Of a stretch of DNA of 64,000 nucleotides, positions 11,783 to 49,099 are shown piece by piece. The notes under the pieces were generated by a model that saw nothing but the letters and a program-made list of their open reading frames with translations, was not told the DNA's origin and did not search any database. The number at the start of each line of letters is the position of its first letter. The stretch's first letter is position 1. The translations under genes were made by a program, and so were the position numbers. The stretch comes from Phymorhynchus buccinoides (Eukaryota; Mollusca; Gastropoda; Neogastropoda; Raphitomidae), in the NCBI GenBank assembly GCA_017654935.2, contig CM065684.1, positions 49,843,792 to 49,907,791 of the forward strand. The letters are read 5' to 3'.

Positions 11783-13574
11783 ATTGAGTGGATCGAAATA
11801 AATTTTGGGGTGGTTGATGCTGAAATATTTTTTTTACGATAGTATTATAAATTATAGTTCTATCCAAAATTCCAAATGTTTTTTAAAATTATGAATATTC
11901 AGTTTCTTAAAACATAGCTCACATTGTCACAAGGAAATAAAATGGAAATTAAATGGATAAGATTTTTAGAATTAAGAATTATTATAAATATGACTGTCAT
12001 GATTAATTCATTAACAAAAAACTGAGCAACCGACAGACCTTGTTATTAAACATTCACTTGAATTGATGAAAATGATAGGACTTTAAAAGTCTAACGGCTA
12101 TCATCTTCTGTCCCTTTTAGCATCTGAACTGATCTGATCTGGTCAGATAGCGATAATGTATGAAATGTGCCATGTGTGATTTAAAAACAACATAAAATTA
12201 ATCTCTTGATTTGAAGTGGCTGTATACATATATTTAATTTTATTTAAAAGTGTGGCAATGTCCACATTTATTATGATTTAACCCCATAACAGAAGATAAT
12301 TTGTAGACAGACAGAGGTGCAGCCAAGGTGTTTCATCAATAGATTACTTTCTTCTAAAAAGTTATATGGGGATCAATGTTGATATATCAATTGTCAAAAT
12401 TCTACATCTTTTCTTTTTATTTTAGTAAACTGAAATGATAAATTGATATGATATCATTATCCAGAGGTTCCGCTAGCTTTTATTTTTATCCATCCCGGTG
12501 ACAGACGACGTAAAATAAATTCCATCCTGGGACCATTTTCATCCGTCCTCACTGAATTATGTTGCACGGATTCAGGCATGAAAAATAATGTAAATAAAGG
12601 AAGACATTTTTGTTGAGGGAGGGGTGGGGGGGCATACTCATTTCACTGCTTGCCTTGCCTTCAAACACTCAAACACACTGAGTGTCTGACCATAATAAAG
12701 ACACCGATCATGGGGTCACTTCGTCGGTCATTTTTACTTCCAACCACAAGCATACACGACCGGTTACGGACCACGCCACTTGAGAATTAACATTGCGTCA
12801 CATTTTCGGCTGAGATTCCTTCAATTACAACAAAATTTCGGCAGAAACGGCGGAGCTGTTTTCATGTCTGGTTCCAATCAGAACAGAACCTCTGTTTTGT
12901 TGCATGCAAATCCATCCGCGAGACACGCACTGAGAGACGACGAAGCAAATCAGTACACAACTACTCCACAACCCGTCACCGGGACAGACAACTTCAAATT
13001 TGTTTTTCCGTCAAAGTGTGATTTATGATAATGATGTGTGTGTTTGTGTGCAACTGATGATGCTATAGGTTATGCTTTAGGTTTGTAGCCTATTTTCATT
13101 TCAGCTAGAAAACGTTTGGGTGTGCAACAAGGTTTATTTGTTTTTGTTTTTAAACCATCCTTTCTTTTTTGTTGTCCTTTGCCGATCTACGATCGCAAAT
13201 GAGTATGTTTTCGTTCGTGTATTATTATTTTAATTTTTGTTCTTCTGTCTGTCCCAAGCATATCTCCCGAACCGCTTGACCGAATCGCTTCAAATTTTGT
13301 GTGGTGGTGTGTCACCATGAGAGGAAGGCATCCGCGCATAAATTATCACCGTCGTTACCTTGACCTTGGTGTATGACCTTGTCTTTTAGTTTTACTAAAA
13401 TCAATGAATGTTGTGAAAATGAAGTTTTTTCAATCTATCTCAATGTGTTTTTTTTTTGTATTATGTGTTGCAGAAGATCAAGAGGAGGAAGACGAAGAAG
13501 ATGACGATGATGACAATGATCTGCAAGCAAATGAAAATGGAGAACCTCCTGAAAAGATGAAAAAAATCTCATGA
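10075..13574 (+). CDS. GON7: Probable KEOPS complex subunit GON7 (two exons)
   Basis: Exon 1 is 10075-10312 (79 codons plus one base, donor AG|GTAAAG). Exon 2 is 13474-13574 (acceptor GTTGCAG, stop TGA). The joined frame is 112 codons; human GON7 has about 100. The N-terminal part (KITLNVADGSQQTFVRT) and the following amphipathic stretch (LATLHKQMVQVQSEVNAALT, about residues 39-58) match the layout by which GON7 folds onto LAGE3. A run of Glu/Asp (residues about 80-94) and a short basic tail ending PPEKMKKIS mirror the acidic-then-basic C terminus of vertebrate GON7. GON7 stabilises KEOPS (OSGEP, LAGE3, TP53RK, TPRKB), which adds t6A at position 37 of ANN-decoding tRNAs. The family is poorly conserved, so this is a structural-pattern call. 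The 3161-bp intron holds a hairpin MITE and a LINE fragment. No clear AATAAA is seen close behind the stop. Confidence 0.62.
10407..10536. mobile_element. Foldback hairpin element in the GON7 intron
   Basis: Arms of about 40 bp (10407-10447 and 10494-10536) are near-perfect inverted copies around the shared core TTCACATTTATGCCCGTCAA. The loop is about 46 bp. A short telomere-like CTAACCCTAACCCTA lies just to the right (10559-10572). It is non-coding; the ORF that spans it on the minus strand is only the palindrome. Confidence 0.6.
10862..11615 (-). pseudogene. Non-LTR retrotransposon reverse transcriptase fragment
   Basis: The longest open piece (10927-11331) reads MRMLFTALVRPHLEFANVAW then an IIPKLANLPYEERL stretch, the thumb/C-terminal signature of Jockey/CR1-type reverse transcriptases. 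Upstream on the same strand the broken frame continues with WQLHFNADKCKVLHLGK-like sequence. Downstream is a WNRLPENVVTVPSLQAFKNR-like end. Stops interrupt it at several points, so it is inactive. It lies inside the GON7 intron in antisense orientation. Confidence 0.75.
13245..13390. repeat. Dispersed repeat with TGACCTTG blocks
   Basis: The segment joins CATATCTCCCGAACCGCTTG, AATTTTGTGTGG and a run with CCTTGACCTTGGTGTATGACC. The same order of motifs returns at 52665-53250. It lies just upstream of GON7 exon 2. It is probably a decayed repeat family; type unknown. Confidence 0.45.
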
Positions 13575-13650
13575 AATACTTGATTAATTGAGTGTGTATG
13601 TGTGCGTGCATGCGTGTGTGTGTGACTAAGTGTGTGTGTGTGTGTGTGTA

Positions 13651-13652
<2 letters not shown>

Positions 13653-13693
<41 letters not shown>

Positions 13694-13716
13694 AACAGGA
13701 GAGAGAGAGAGAGAGA
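13653..13716. repeat. (GA)n microsatellite downstream of GON7
   Basis: TG repeats (13590-13652) pass into about 38 bp of GA and a second short GA block. It lies within 80-140 bp of the GON7 stop codon and so would be in its 3' UTR or just beyond. Confidence 0.8.
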
Positions 13717-14340
13717 AGCACATTTCATATTGTTAATGGTTTTGCTGCACATATGACAATTTCAGAATTTGTGCATATATCATCAATAGAGCATGCATGC
13801 AATAATATAAAATTTTGTACGATTTACTATAACTTATATAAGTTAACTAAGTTTCGGACTATATCTTATAAGGTGATATGTTTCTCCAATTCTGACCTGT
13901 TCACGCCTAATATACATGGGCATCCTATTTGTGGACAAAAACATGAGAAGAGGCAGGCAAAGATTGCCATGCACCATATACTGGACATCGAAAGTGTTCA
14001 TGAGTCTGATGATGGATAATCACTTTAAAATCCTTCAAAATCCCTGTTAAAATATTGTTGTCCGAGATACGGTCCCACAGATTTCATAACCCTTCATCAG
14101 ACATAAAAAGCATCATGATTGAGCTTAAAGTTAAACGTGATAAAACAGATAATTATACCAGTTTTCGTGAAGAAAAGTGTAAACAACAGGACGTTAGACA
14201 AACGGAACTTCGTTTACTGAACGCATACTGATACAGGCTTCATTTAATTGTTAATTATTTTTTTTTCTTGGATTTCTTCTTGGAAAATTGCCAGATTCGC
14301 CTTATGCACACAAGCGCCCAATGGTCCGAAAAATATTTGT

Positions 14341-14576
14341 ACTCTTCTAGCACCATGGAGTTTTTTACGTTCTTAGTTGTCTGTTGCATCTCAACTGACA
14401 AGAGGGGAGTAACTATTTTTTTCAAGTGTGCAGTCATTGCTTTAATGGAAGAAACAGTCACATAAGCTCTACAAATAGATAAACACATGGCAGGGTACTT
14501 GGCAGTGAATGTCTTTGCTTTTGGTGGGAGTGTAGAGTGATGTCTTAGGCGAATGTATTCATGGTGCTAGAAGAGT
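14341..14576. mobile_element. 236-bp MITE with perfect 17-bp terminal inverted repeats
   Basis: ACTCTTCTAGCACCATG at 14341-14357 is exactly complementary to CATGGTGCTAGAAGAGT at 14560-14576. The interior (GAGGGGAGTAACTATT, GCAGGGTACTTGGCAGTGAA, GGTGGGAGTGTAGAGTGATG) reappears in inverted orientation in the related element at 39034-39228. It is non-coding. Confidence 0.75.
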
Positions 14577-15212
14577 GATGTGCTGTGGAATGTGTCTAAC
14601 CTTAATTGTTAAGATTTCCTTGAAGAATGTTTCTTCCTGTTTTTGTACATGTTATTTTTAGTAAGTAAATCAATTTGTTTAATACATTTTTACATTTTAA
14701 TAGAATGTAGTGTCAGAACATTTTATAATTTTTTATCATGTGCTGCAACAAAATTATCCTTTGTGTGAGGACAAAGTAAAGTTGAGTTGAGTTTATTTGA
14801 GGAGACAACCACTAGAGAAGACAGTGCATTGCTGCTGAGTCACTTCGGTGGAGTTCAGTGGAACCTGTTAACATACGCAGGACACCACAACAACAACATA
14901 CAGTATTTATACGGCGTTGAATCTTGATATAAATCAAATCAAAGTGCACCCACACGTTAGCATTCATAACGCATTCAAGCAAAAATGCAATACAAAGCGA
15001 ACACGTACGTTTGACACCTACTAAGCCCCTTACTAACAATAATATCTTGGTCGCAGAGTCAGCGTGAGTGAGGTCCTCCTCCAGGGCACCACCATGTCTG
15101 TCCATCGACAGTTCCCCTCAACATACTGATCCCCATGTGTTTGACCCAAACACACCAAGGCATAGACAGGATTGACCATTCACTTTGAAAGGGTCATCAG
15201 ATGTGTATTTGG

Positions 15213-15590
15213 TACTTTATAGTCACAGAGGCATCTCTGTGAAATTCGGGTTGCTCCCACCTGGAGAGTGTGTTGCAGCCAGAGGCGTGCCACCCTTTTT
15301 TCGTTTTTTTTAATATTTTTATTTTGCATGTGATTTTTGTGTGACTGATGAGGAAGGAGGGGGGGGGGGTGTTAAATTTTGACCAAATGACAACTTTTTC
15401 ATTACCACTGGGTGTAACGTGTGCTAAGTGCATGGGCAGATGGGACCTCGGTTTATCATCTCATCCGAGTTCTCTACGTTCAGACCGTAAGGCCTTGTTG
15501 AAAAATCCTCTGTACCCAGGTTAGAACTCGGGTTTATTGTACACAGGCGAATGCTACCTCTGTGCCACTCTACACTATGATGAAGATGAT
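15213..15590 (-). mobile_element. tRNA-derived SINE (mollusc type)
   Basis: Read on the minus strand, the head near 15585-15495 has A-box-like AGTGGCACAGAGGTAGCATT and B-box-like GAGTTCTAACC. The body continues with AACCGAGGTCCCATCTGCCC and TGCACTTAGCACACGTTA, segments I recognise from widespread lophotrochozoan SINEs. The tail has GACTATAAAGTACCAAATAC. It includes a C-run at 15360-15370. It is a decayed copy; boundaries are approximate. Confidence 0.5.
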
Positions 15591-15827
15591 GCTATAGAGT
15601 TATGATGAGTCAGAAGATGATGCTATGTAGTTCCCTATTGGTTAGAGACTACATGACAAGGCTGTACTCTACGTTTCTTTGATAATGATATCCTGGCGTC
15701 ATCCAGGCCCAAGAGATTCAGAAGCCTGCCATGATGGTCTGTTGTTTTGCTTTGCTTTTAATAAATCAGTTTTAGATTGTGAATAAAATGTTTTTAAACA
15801 AACTTGTGACTATTTTGTGTAGTTTTG

Positions 15828-15950
<123 letters not shown>

Positions 15951-16224
15951 CCCTGGGATACTCTTTTTGTATTCCCAGTTCTTACAGAACAGGAGTAAAT
16001 TGGAATGGGAATGAGGTCTGTGCGTTGCCTGTCCATGTGTGTGTGTGTGTGTGACCAAAATGTGTTCCAGTCCATATCGCCTAAACCAATGAACCGATAT
16101 TAATTAAACTTGGTACAATGATTGTTTAGACCTTGCAGATGATTAAAACGATGTCAGATTCACAGAACGACAAGCCATATCAACGTAATCCCAGTGACAA
16201 AATTCTGAACATTAAAAAAACACT

Positions 16225-16638
16225 GGGTAAAGGTCAAGATGTGCCACCCCCCCTACCTATCTCGGTGAATTCTATTTTTCCGTTATTGCCTTTCTTACCA
16301 TACATAAAGCTGCATTTTAGGAACATTTTTAGCTAATAACCTTTTTCGAATACTAACCCTAACCCTAACCCTAGCCCTAACCCTAACCCTACCCCCCACC
16401 CTATAAGACGGAAAAACGCAACGAACCACAACTGTGACAAATCGCGGTGTACTGCAGTACATAGTGGGGGGTAGGGTTAGGTTTAGGGCTAGGGTTAGGG
16501 TTAGGGTTAGTATTCCAGAAAGGTTATTAGCTCAATATGTTCCTAAAATACAGCTTTATGTATGGTAAGAAAGGCAAAAACGGAAAAATAGAATTAACCG
16601 AGAAATGCAGCGGGGGTGGCACATCTTTACCTTTGCCC
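16225..16638. mobile_element. Foldback element with inward telomere-like arrays
   Basis: Arms of about 125 bp are inverted copies: GGGTAAAGGTCAAGATGTGC at the left and its counterpart ending CCTTTGCCC at the right, including the shared CTTACCATACATAAAGCTG block. Inside the left arm lies (CCCTAA)n at 16352-16396, and inside the right arm (TTAGGG)n at 16465-16510. A unique spacer of about 68 bp separates them. No ORF fits a protein. It is most simply a long-TIR MITE that carries telomere-like repeats. Confidence 0.7.
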
Positions 16639-17281
16639 GATTATTTAAATGATAATGGGTGGAGTTAAACCAAAGTAGGTATACTGAAAAGGCGTTACTT
16701 GATGCTATTTTGTTGCAAAATATCTTATTTCTAAACAATGTTATACTAATACAGAAAATTATTAAATACACATTAACTCCCATGAATTTCATCAGTAGGT
16801 CTTATTTGATTAAATTCAAGGGAGATCATTCTAAATGTACAAGTGGCATATAATTTATTTTCCCTTTTTTTTTTCAACAAATAATAAAATATTCATGAAT
16901 GTTGACTAATATAATTGACTCATTTTTTTGCTCCCTCCCTCCCTCCCCTCCCTCTCAATTTATGTCCCTGTCTAAGTAATTATTCCGTTATTCATGTGTA
17001 TTATAGTGAGGTCTGTGTGGGTGTATATTTGTGTGTGGGGTGTTGCTGGTACTGGGAGTATGTTTACATGGTGTTGCCATCTTGTTTATTTTTGATTGTG
17101 TGTATTCCCTACCCCTCCCATGTGATCATAAATGTTTGTGGCTTTGTCAAATGAAGTCTATATCATTGTTCATTCTTCCCCTTTCCACTGTTCCCTCATG
17201 ACAAGGGCAGAAGGCCTCATCAACGTATATGTGTTGTGTTGAGTCTGTGATACCAAAGCCTATACTTATTATATGCAAGTT

Positions 17282-17284
<3 letters not shown>

Positions 17285-17346
<62 letters not shown>
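17285..17346. repeat. (CT)n microsatellite
   Basis: A 62-bp CT tract follows a retroposon-like 3' end (CCCTCATGACAAGGGCAGAAGGCCTCATC at 17194-17222) that resembles the sequence at 8335-8372. A short (CA)n lies at 17381-17402. It supports repeated seeding of CT tracts at LINE tails. Confidence 0.85.
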
Positions 17347-17349
<3 letters not shown>

Positions 17350-17647
17350 CTACTCTCCCTCTCTCGCACACTTTGAACCCACACACACACACACACACAC
17401 ACTGCAAGCAAGAACCAGCATAATTCATGTCCCACACACGTGCGCGCGCATCATCAATGTTCAGCAACGAAAACATTGTTTTAGTAACTGTGTTGCTCAC
17501 CTCTGGAACTCACTGACACCTAACTTTATAAGAGCACAATCTACTGAATACTAACCAATTAAAAAAATCTGGACAGTAATGAAAGTTTTAGTCAAATATT
17601 TTTTTGATTATTGATTTGAAATCGTATGTTTTACCACATGATTTCGA

Positions 17648-18124
17648 CTAGGCGCCATCGCTGTGAAAGAGACAGCCTACAAGGCCTTTATAGTACGACC
17701 CACACTTGAGTACACAGCGCCTGTCTGGGACCCGTACACTGCCAAGAACATCGGCAAGTTGGAGAAGGTCCAACGCCGTGCAGCCCAATGGGTCGTCAAC
17801 CGCCACCGTCGAACATCAAGTGTGGACAGCATGTTGACGGATTTGCACTGGCCTTTGCTAAAGGACAGACGAAGAACGGCAAGGCTGGCCACCTTCTTCA
17901 AGTACCACCATGGAGAGGTGGCCATCAATACTCAGCATAGGCCAGTCCCTCACCCACCACCCAGACAGATGAGACAGTCGCACACGGCAGCGTACCTGCT
18001 TCCTGCTACCAGGACTAACTACAGGAAGTTCTACTTCTTCCCAAGAGCCGTGTGCGAATGGAACAGTCTTCCACCTGATGCAATTTCATCAGCCTCAGTG
18101 GAGGTCTTCAAAACCCAGATCTGA
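17648..18124 (+). pseudogene. Non-LTR reverse transcriptase C-terminal domain fragment
   Basis: The frame reads KAFIVRPTLEYTAPVWDPY, then KLEKVQRRAAQWVVN, and ends with PRAVCEWNSLPPDAISSASV then EVFKTQI and a stop. This is the classic end of RT-encoding LINEs of the Jockey/CR1/RTE type. The frame of about 157 codons is intact, but fingers, palm and endonuclease are missing, so the copy is 5'-truncated, as is common for LINE insertions. C-rich 3' UTR follows. Confidence 0.85.
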
Positions 18125-18624
18125 ACCCCCCCCCCTTCCCCTTCCCCTGTTCCCTGAGCTCCAGCCGACCCCACCGCTGACCCCCTGAACCTCTCTCTAC
18201 ACCCTCTACCCTACCTACCCCCCCCCCCCCCCTTGAGCTGATCATCTGGGCAGCTGTTCCTTCTTACAGTACTTGTTGTAGATGATACCGGAAACCCCTG
18301 TTTGTATACATCATTGTCGTCAACAAGCTGACAGAGGATGTTAAAGCGAAGGAGAAGAAGAAGAAGATCAAGAGGGCTACCTACCTACCTAAGTAATTTG
18401 TGTAAATATCACACAAATAATAGGTCAGGTCAGAAATAAAAGATCAAGAAAAGAAAACAAGAGGAAGGAAGAAGAAAGAAAGATCAGGAACAAGAAGGAA
18501 AGATCAAGAACAAAAAAGAAAATATCAAGAACAAGAAGGAAACCACAAGAACAAAGAAAAAATGCATGTATCAAGAACAAAAAGATAATCAGATTAGTGA
18601 ATAGGTATAGGTGCTCTCCCCTAG

Positions 18625-19690
18625 CTTTCGTCGATCAAAGTGGCCCTTTATATTCATAAATGACTTGCCCGATGAAGTAAATAGTGAATGTAAGATCTTT
18701 GCTGATGATACAAAGCTATATAATACATCTGGTAATAAAGAAATACTAGTCAGATTTACACTCTCTACAAGCATGGTCAGATAAATGGAATTTATATTTT
18801 AATGTCCAAAAATGCAAGGTAATGTACATAGGAAGGAAAACCCCTAAACATGATTATTATATGAAGCCGAACTGCACAACCAGTAAAATTAATATATGTG
18901 AAAACGAGAAAGACTTGGGAATAACTTTTGATCCAGCTTTGAAATTTGATACACATATACAGAAGGTAACCAGTAAAGCTAACCAAGTAATGGGATTAAT
19001 CAAAAGATCATTTGACTATCTTCATAAAATATATTTGTTAAATTATACAAGGCTATGGTTCGAACAACTGTATATGGCATCCTAACCTAAAAAGACAATC
19101 AATAATAATTGAAAAAGTTCAGAGAAGAGCCACAAAATTAGTTAAAGCATGTAAAAATAAGTCTTACGAGGAACGTTTAAATTTTCTGAAATTACCATCT
19201 TTGAAGGGAAGAAGACTTAGAGGGGACCTTATTCAAACCTATAAAATTGTACAAAATCTTGATGATATAAATTTCAATGACAAAACAAGAAATAGTGATG
19301 GTAAATTGTTTCTTAACAGATCTAATACTAACACCCGCAAACTTTTTTTTTTTTACTAACCGTGTTGTTCATAATTATGTGGAATGATCTACCAATTAAC
19401 ATAAAGAATGCACCTAGCATTAATGAATTCAAAAATCTTTTGGACGAAAACCCAAATTTGATAACAAAATTTAAATGTTTTGATGAATAAAAAATAAAAA
19501 ATATATAATATATATAAAAAAGCCATTCATTAAAGATTTATCTTTTTATTAGTTTTTGATTTAAGAGACGCAAACCACTAAATAAATAAATTTTGTCAAG
19601 TCAAATTCATCGAGAAGGGGCGTAATAAGGGCCGAGAGGCCTATGCATAGCCCTACATCACTTAGGCCTACCTACCTACCTACCTACCTT
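18625..19690 (+). pseudogene. Non-LTR retrotransposon fragment with FADD catalytic motif and (CCTA)n tail
   Basis: Translations in shifting frames give FINDLPDEVNSECKIFADDT (catalytic palm motif), then CENEKDLGITFDPALKFDTH, ANQVMGLIKRSFDYLHKIY and a C-terminal part with multiple stops. The element ends in a 3' UTR containing GGGCCGAGAGGCCTATGC and a (CCTA)n run at about 19669-19690. Related tails are at 21226-21276 and, inverted, at 43010-43050. It lies upstream of NPHP1. Confidence 0.75.
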
Positions 19691-19989
19691 ACTTAATCCA
19701 CAGAAACAGAAACAAAAATCGCAGGTGCTGTTCAGATACTCACGTATTTGGGCGGTGCTAATCAACAAGTGCTTCCCACCATAGATTTGTTGCACTTACA
19801 TTGACAAATAATCGTAAATTTAATGAAACATTCGACATTATGTACTGCATTATTATAATTTGGTATAAAAAAAATATTTCAAGGTGATATTGGTAGGAAT
19901 AATTTACTGGGCTTTTGAAATTTCGAACTAAAAACAAATGTCGGTGGTGTCTGTTTTCTGTAAGCACCTGACACCCAAGCTGTTGTGTT

Positions 19990-20007
19990 ATGGCGGACAA
20001 ATTGTAG
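19990..20007 (+). other. Five-codon upstream ORF before NPHP1
   Basis: ATG GCG GAC AAA TTG TAG begins 55 bp before the NPHP1 start codon with G at +4. If the transcript starts upstream of it, it could lower NPHP1 translation. It was seen directly; the transcript start is unknown. Confidence 0.35.
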
Positions 20008-20044
20008 CATTGTGCACGATCGTGAGCAGATAAAGATCGCCAAA

Positions 20045-46007
<25,963 letters not shown>

Positions 46008-46034
46008 GTGTGTGTGTGTGTTGTTGTTGGCTTA

Positions 46035-46534
46035 NNNNNNNNNNNNNNNNNNNNNNNNNNNNNNNNNNNNNNNNNNNNNNNNNNNNNNNNNNNNNNNNNN
46101 NNNNNNNNNNNNNNNNNNNNNNNNNNNNNNNNNNNNNNNNNNNNNNNNNNNNNNNNNNNNNNNNNNNNNNNNNNNNNNNNNNNNNNNNNNNNNNNNNNNN
46201 NNNNNNNNNNNNNNNNNNNNNNNNNNNNNNNNNNNNNNNNNNNNNNNNNNNNNNNNNNNNNNNNNNNNNNNNNNNNNNNNNNNNNNNNNNNNNNNNNNNN
46301 NNNNNNNNNNNNNNNNNNNNNNNNNNNNNNNNNNNNNNNNNNNNNNNNNNNNNNNNNNNNNNNNNNNNNNNNNNNNNNNNNNNNNNNNNNNNNNNNNNNN
46401 NNNNNNNNNNNNNNNNNNNNNNNNNNNNNNNNNNNNNNNNNNNNNNNNNNNNNNNNNNNNNNNNNNNNNNNNNNNNNNNNNNNNNNNNNNNNNNNNNNNN
46501 NNNNNNNNNNNNNNNNNNNNNNNNNNNNNNNNNN
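46035..46534. other. Assembly gap, exactly 500 N
   Basis: The run of N is exactly 500 bases, a conventional placeholder for a join of unknown length. It follows NPHP1 exon 12 by 27 bp. Gene content and strand change across it. Long ORFs reported through it are artefacts. Confidence 0.98.
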
Positions 46535-46572
46535 CCTCCTCTTCGTCATCTACTCCTACCTCCTGGTCCGCT

Positions 46573-46728
46573 TCATCGGCTCCACGAAGACAAAGTGGGG
46601 GTACCCCACACAAAGCCCTTGTTGGCATTCAGTCTCCGCCAGTTTCGGTCTGACGGGTCGGTCTCGTGCCGGCTGTCCCAGTTGTCGTCAAACCGATAGA
46701 CGCCCAGATGAGCATAGCCTTGCAGTTT
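46573..46728 (-). CDS. Coding-like exon fragment of unknown gene beside the gap
   Basis: On the minus strand a good acceptor (CTATTTCCTCCCCGGCACAG) precedes a frame reading KLQGYAHLGVYRFDDNWDSR then HETDPSDRNWRRLNANKGF. The frame closes at 46573 after WGTPTLSSWSR. A one-base shift after NANKGF would instead give GYPHFVFVEPMK, so an error or a donor near 46605 is possible. I do not recognise the family. Charged and aromatic residues with strong codon-like periodicity suggest a real exon. Confidence 0.35.
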   Translation of the reverse strand, partial: KLQGYAHLGVYRFDDNWDSRHETDPSDRNWRRLNANKGFVWGTPTLSSWSR

Positions 46729-46984
46729 CTGTGCCGGGGAGGAAATAGAGATAGGGTATTTGGAGTGTCACGAGAATGCAATACTGTGAACAATACATGC
46801 ACGTGAATGGGAAATATGATGAAGGAGAATACAGAAACAATAATTTCTCGAGCATATACAATAGGGGTTAGGCGGCAGAAAGATTTGTGGTGTTGTAAGA
46901 ATGCGAAGAAGAGCGAGAACAGACAAAGAGAGAGAAGCGAAATTGTCTTTCACAGTAGGGTCTAACTTCTATCAATGTCAATGT

Positions 46985-47310
46985 GTATTATCAGGCAAAT
47001 TCACCCCTTTTTCACAAAATCGTAAAAAGTGTCTTGTTTTTGGTCTACCGGCCATCTTCATGAAATGACTCAGTTTGTATGAACATAGGCCTAACTCCTA
47101 TAAATGTAACCTGTGTAGGCCTATGCCGGGTCGAGAGGACGTAAAACAACATTTTTCATTTCATTCATCTATCTGTCAAACTTTCACCCTTCACAAAATC
47201 GTAAAAACTCTGTTTTTATAAAACTGATGGGTCTACAGGCAATCTTCATGATGAACTGTTGATATGAAACATATAGCCTAGCTCTATAATGTAAACCTGT
47301 GTACATCAGT
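46985..47310. repeat. Two degenerate direct repeats
   Basis: Two copies of about 140 bp share TTCAC.C..TTCACAAAATCGTAAAAA, GGTCTAC.GGC.ATCTTCATGA, and ATAGCCTA/ATAGGCCTA ... TAAACCTGTGTA. GCCGGGTCGAGAGGACGTAAAAC between them also occurs at 37445-37469. No coding is seen; the flanking 46735-47750 is otherwise featureless. Confidence 0.4.
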
Positions 47311-47750
47311 CCATGGAAACAATGCAAACAATTAATGCACGGGCAAAGGTAAGGAATAATTATGTGATTACTAATTTGAAATGATAAATAGCAAAGATAA
47401 TATTCAAATTGAGTGAGGCTTTGTGACATCACACCCGCGGAACCCCCATGCACGTATCGCAAATAAGTAAAAGAAAGTAAGAAAAATAAGCACAAGCGGT
47501 TATCCATCCGCTTATTCTTTTTCTTTTAATATTGCGGATAAGCACACGAGTTTCGCGTGTAATGTGCACAAAGTCATTCATTTGAAAAACATGAAAGTCA
47601 CGGAAGAATATATCAACTGTGGGCGTTTATGTTTCTCTGGCCTGGTTATTTGGTTGACTACTTTTTACAGGAATAACTTGATTGTCAAAGCAAATTGGAA
47701 TTTAAAAGGAATCATCATCTCATGACCTTTAGTGGTCACATCAGTTTAAG

Positions 47751-48545
47751 TGGCGTAGGAACGTTTTTCAAGCCAGGGGGGCAGGGGTGCCAACAAACGG
47801 GGGGTGGGGCGGGGGGGGGGGTGAGGCGGGGGCACCGGATACAAAACAAAGATTGATCATGGATAGGTTAAATTATATGACTTAGTAAATCCTACAAAAA
47901 ATACTATATTATTGTTATTTTTAAAAATAATCATAATCAATGATATAAAAAATCTATGAATGAAATAAAACATGATGTGAATTGAAAGGAGACAACAAAA
48001 AAAGCATAAAAATACAACCATGTTTGTAACCATGCGGATCAGCCAGTCATGGAAGAGGGGAGGGGGTAGCTCCAAGTGGTCAGTTTGGGGTGGGGCTGAT
48101 GGGTCTGGGGGGATTGCCTCCCAGAAGCTGATGATGATAATTTGAATGTAAAAGATGCAATCAAGGCTTCATCGTTGAGACTCTGTTAACTGTAGCATCG
48201 GAACTACAATTTATCTTCCTCTTTTTCTTTCCATTGTTTTGTCCTGAGGGGGGTGGAAACCCGCCTCCTGTAACCCCCCTCAAATCCATCTTTGACTGCA
48301 GTACACCAAGTCCATGAACAGCAATGTGTAGTGAATGGGTCTGAGACTATTAACTCTTTCGTATTTCCTGGTTGTACTTTTGTTTGTTTGTTATGTTTTT
48401 TTGCCGTTATAAAACAAAAATTTTGTGTGGGAGGCAGAGAGATACGTCTGCCCCCTGCCCCCCTCCTCGAAGCCAGGGGTGCGAGGGGGCGGGAGGGGCA
48501 CCTGCCCAGCCCCCCCCCCCCCCACCCCCCCCGTTCCTACGCCAG
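47751..48545. mobile_element. TGGCGTAGGAACG TIR element
   Basis: TGGCGTAGGAACG at 47751-47763 is mirrored by CGTTCCTACGCCA ending at 48545. G- and C-homopolymer stretches sit just inside each end. No transposase frame is seen; the interior ORFs are short or low-complexity. I recognise this end sequence only as a common type, not a named family. Confidence 0.55.
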
Positions 48546-48674
48546 TGAGTTATGATGTATGCTGCACATGTCGTTGTCCTTCATGTCCTGAATTCTCCTT
48601 CACGCTTTTCTGTTCATAATCCCAGTAAAGTGTGTCTTTGCTCCAGCAAGTTCATAATGCCGCCCATGGAAATA

Positions 48675-48849
48675 CAGAGGAGCCTCCCTTTTAAGACCTG
48701 GAAAAATAATCCAAAATAGGTCTTAAGTGGGAAGGAGTTGCATAAGGGAGGAATTTTATTACCTCACAAGAAGAGCAATGTCTAGAGAAGAATAGGTCTT
48801 AAGTGGGAGGGAGTCTTACAATGGGGTCTTATAAAGGGATGTTCCGCTG
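48675..48849. mobile_element. Short CAGNGG TIR element (Tigger-like MITE)
   Basis: The ends CAGAGGAGCCTCCCTTTTAAGACC and GGGTCTTATAAAGGGATGTTCCGCTG are inverted, and TA precedes the left end. It is the uninterrupted relative of 37807-38725, sharing the CTCTAGACATTGC.CTTC block in inverted orientation. Confidence 0.6.
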
Positions 48850-49099
48850 CATTGGAGTCCCAAAAAGGTTTGAACGCTCATTCATTATGGCTCTGCAGCT
48901 TTGCAAGATTTCGAAGGATTATTATTCTTCAACTTCGATCACTCCAGACAGTTTCCTGTCACTGTTCATGGCGCAGATCCGACATGCTGCCGTATGCGCC
49001 CTAAGTAATAATATTAGGCCCAGCATGTCCGACTAGGCTGGAGGAAATCGGGTCGCTCCTATGACTTACTTCAGTTCGCAGGTCGATATTGTCGTACAG

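Noticed and set aside
16352..16510. Telomere-telomere fusion scar
   Set aside because: A fusion would read TTAGGG then CCCTAA; here the order is reversed, and the arrays sit inside transposon-like inverted arms.
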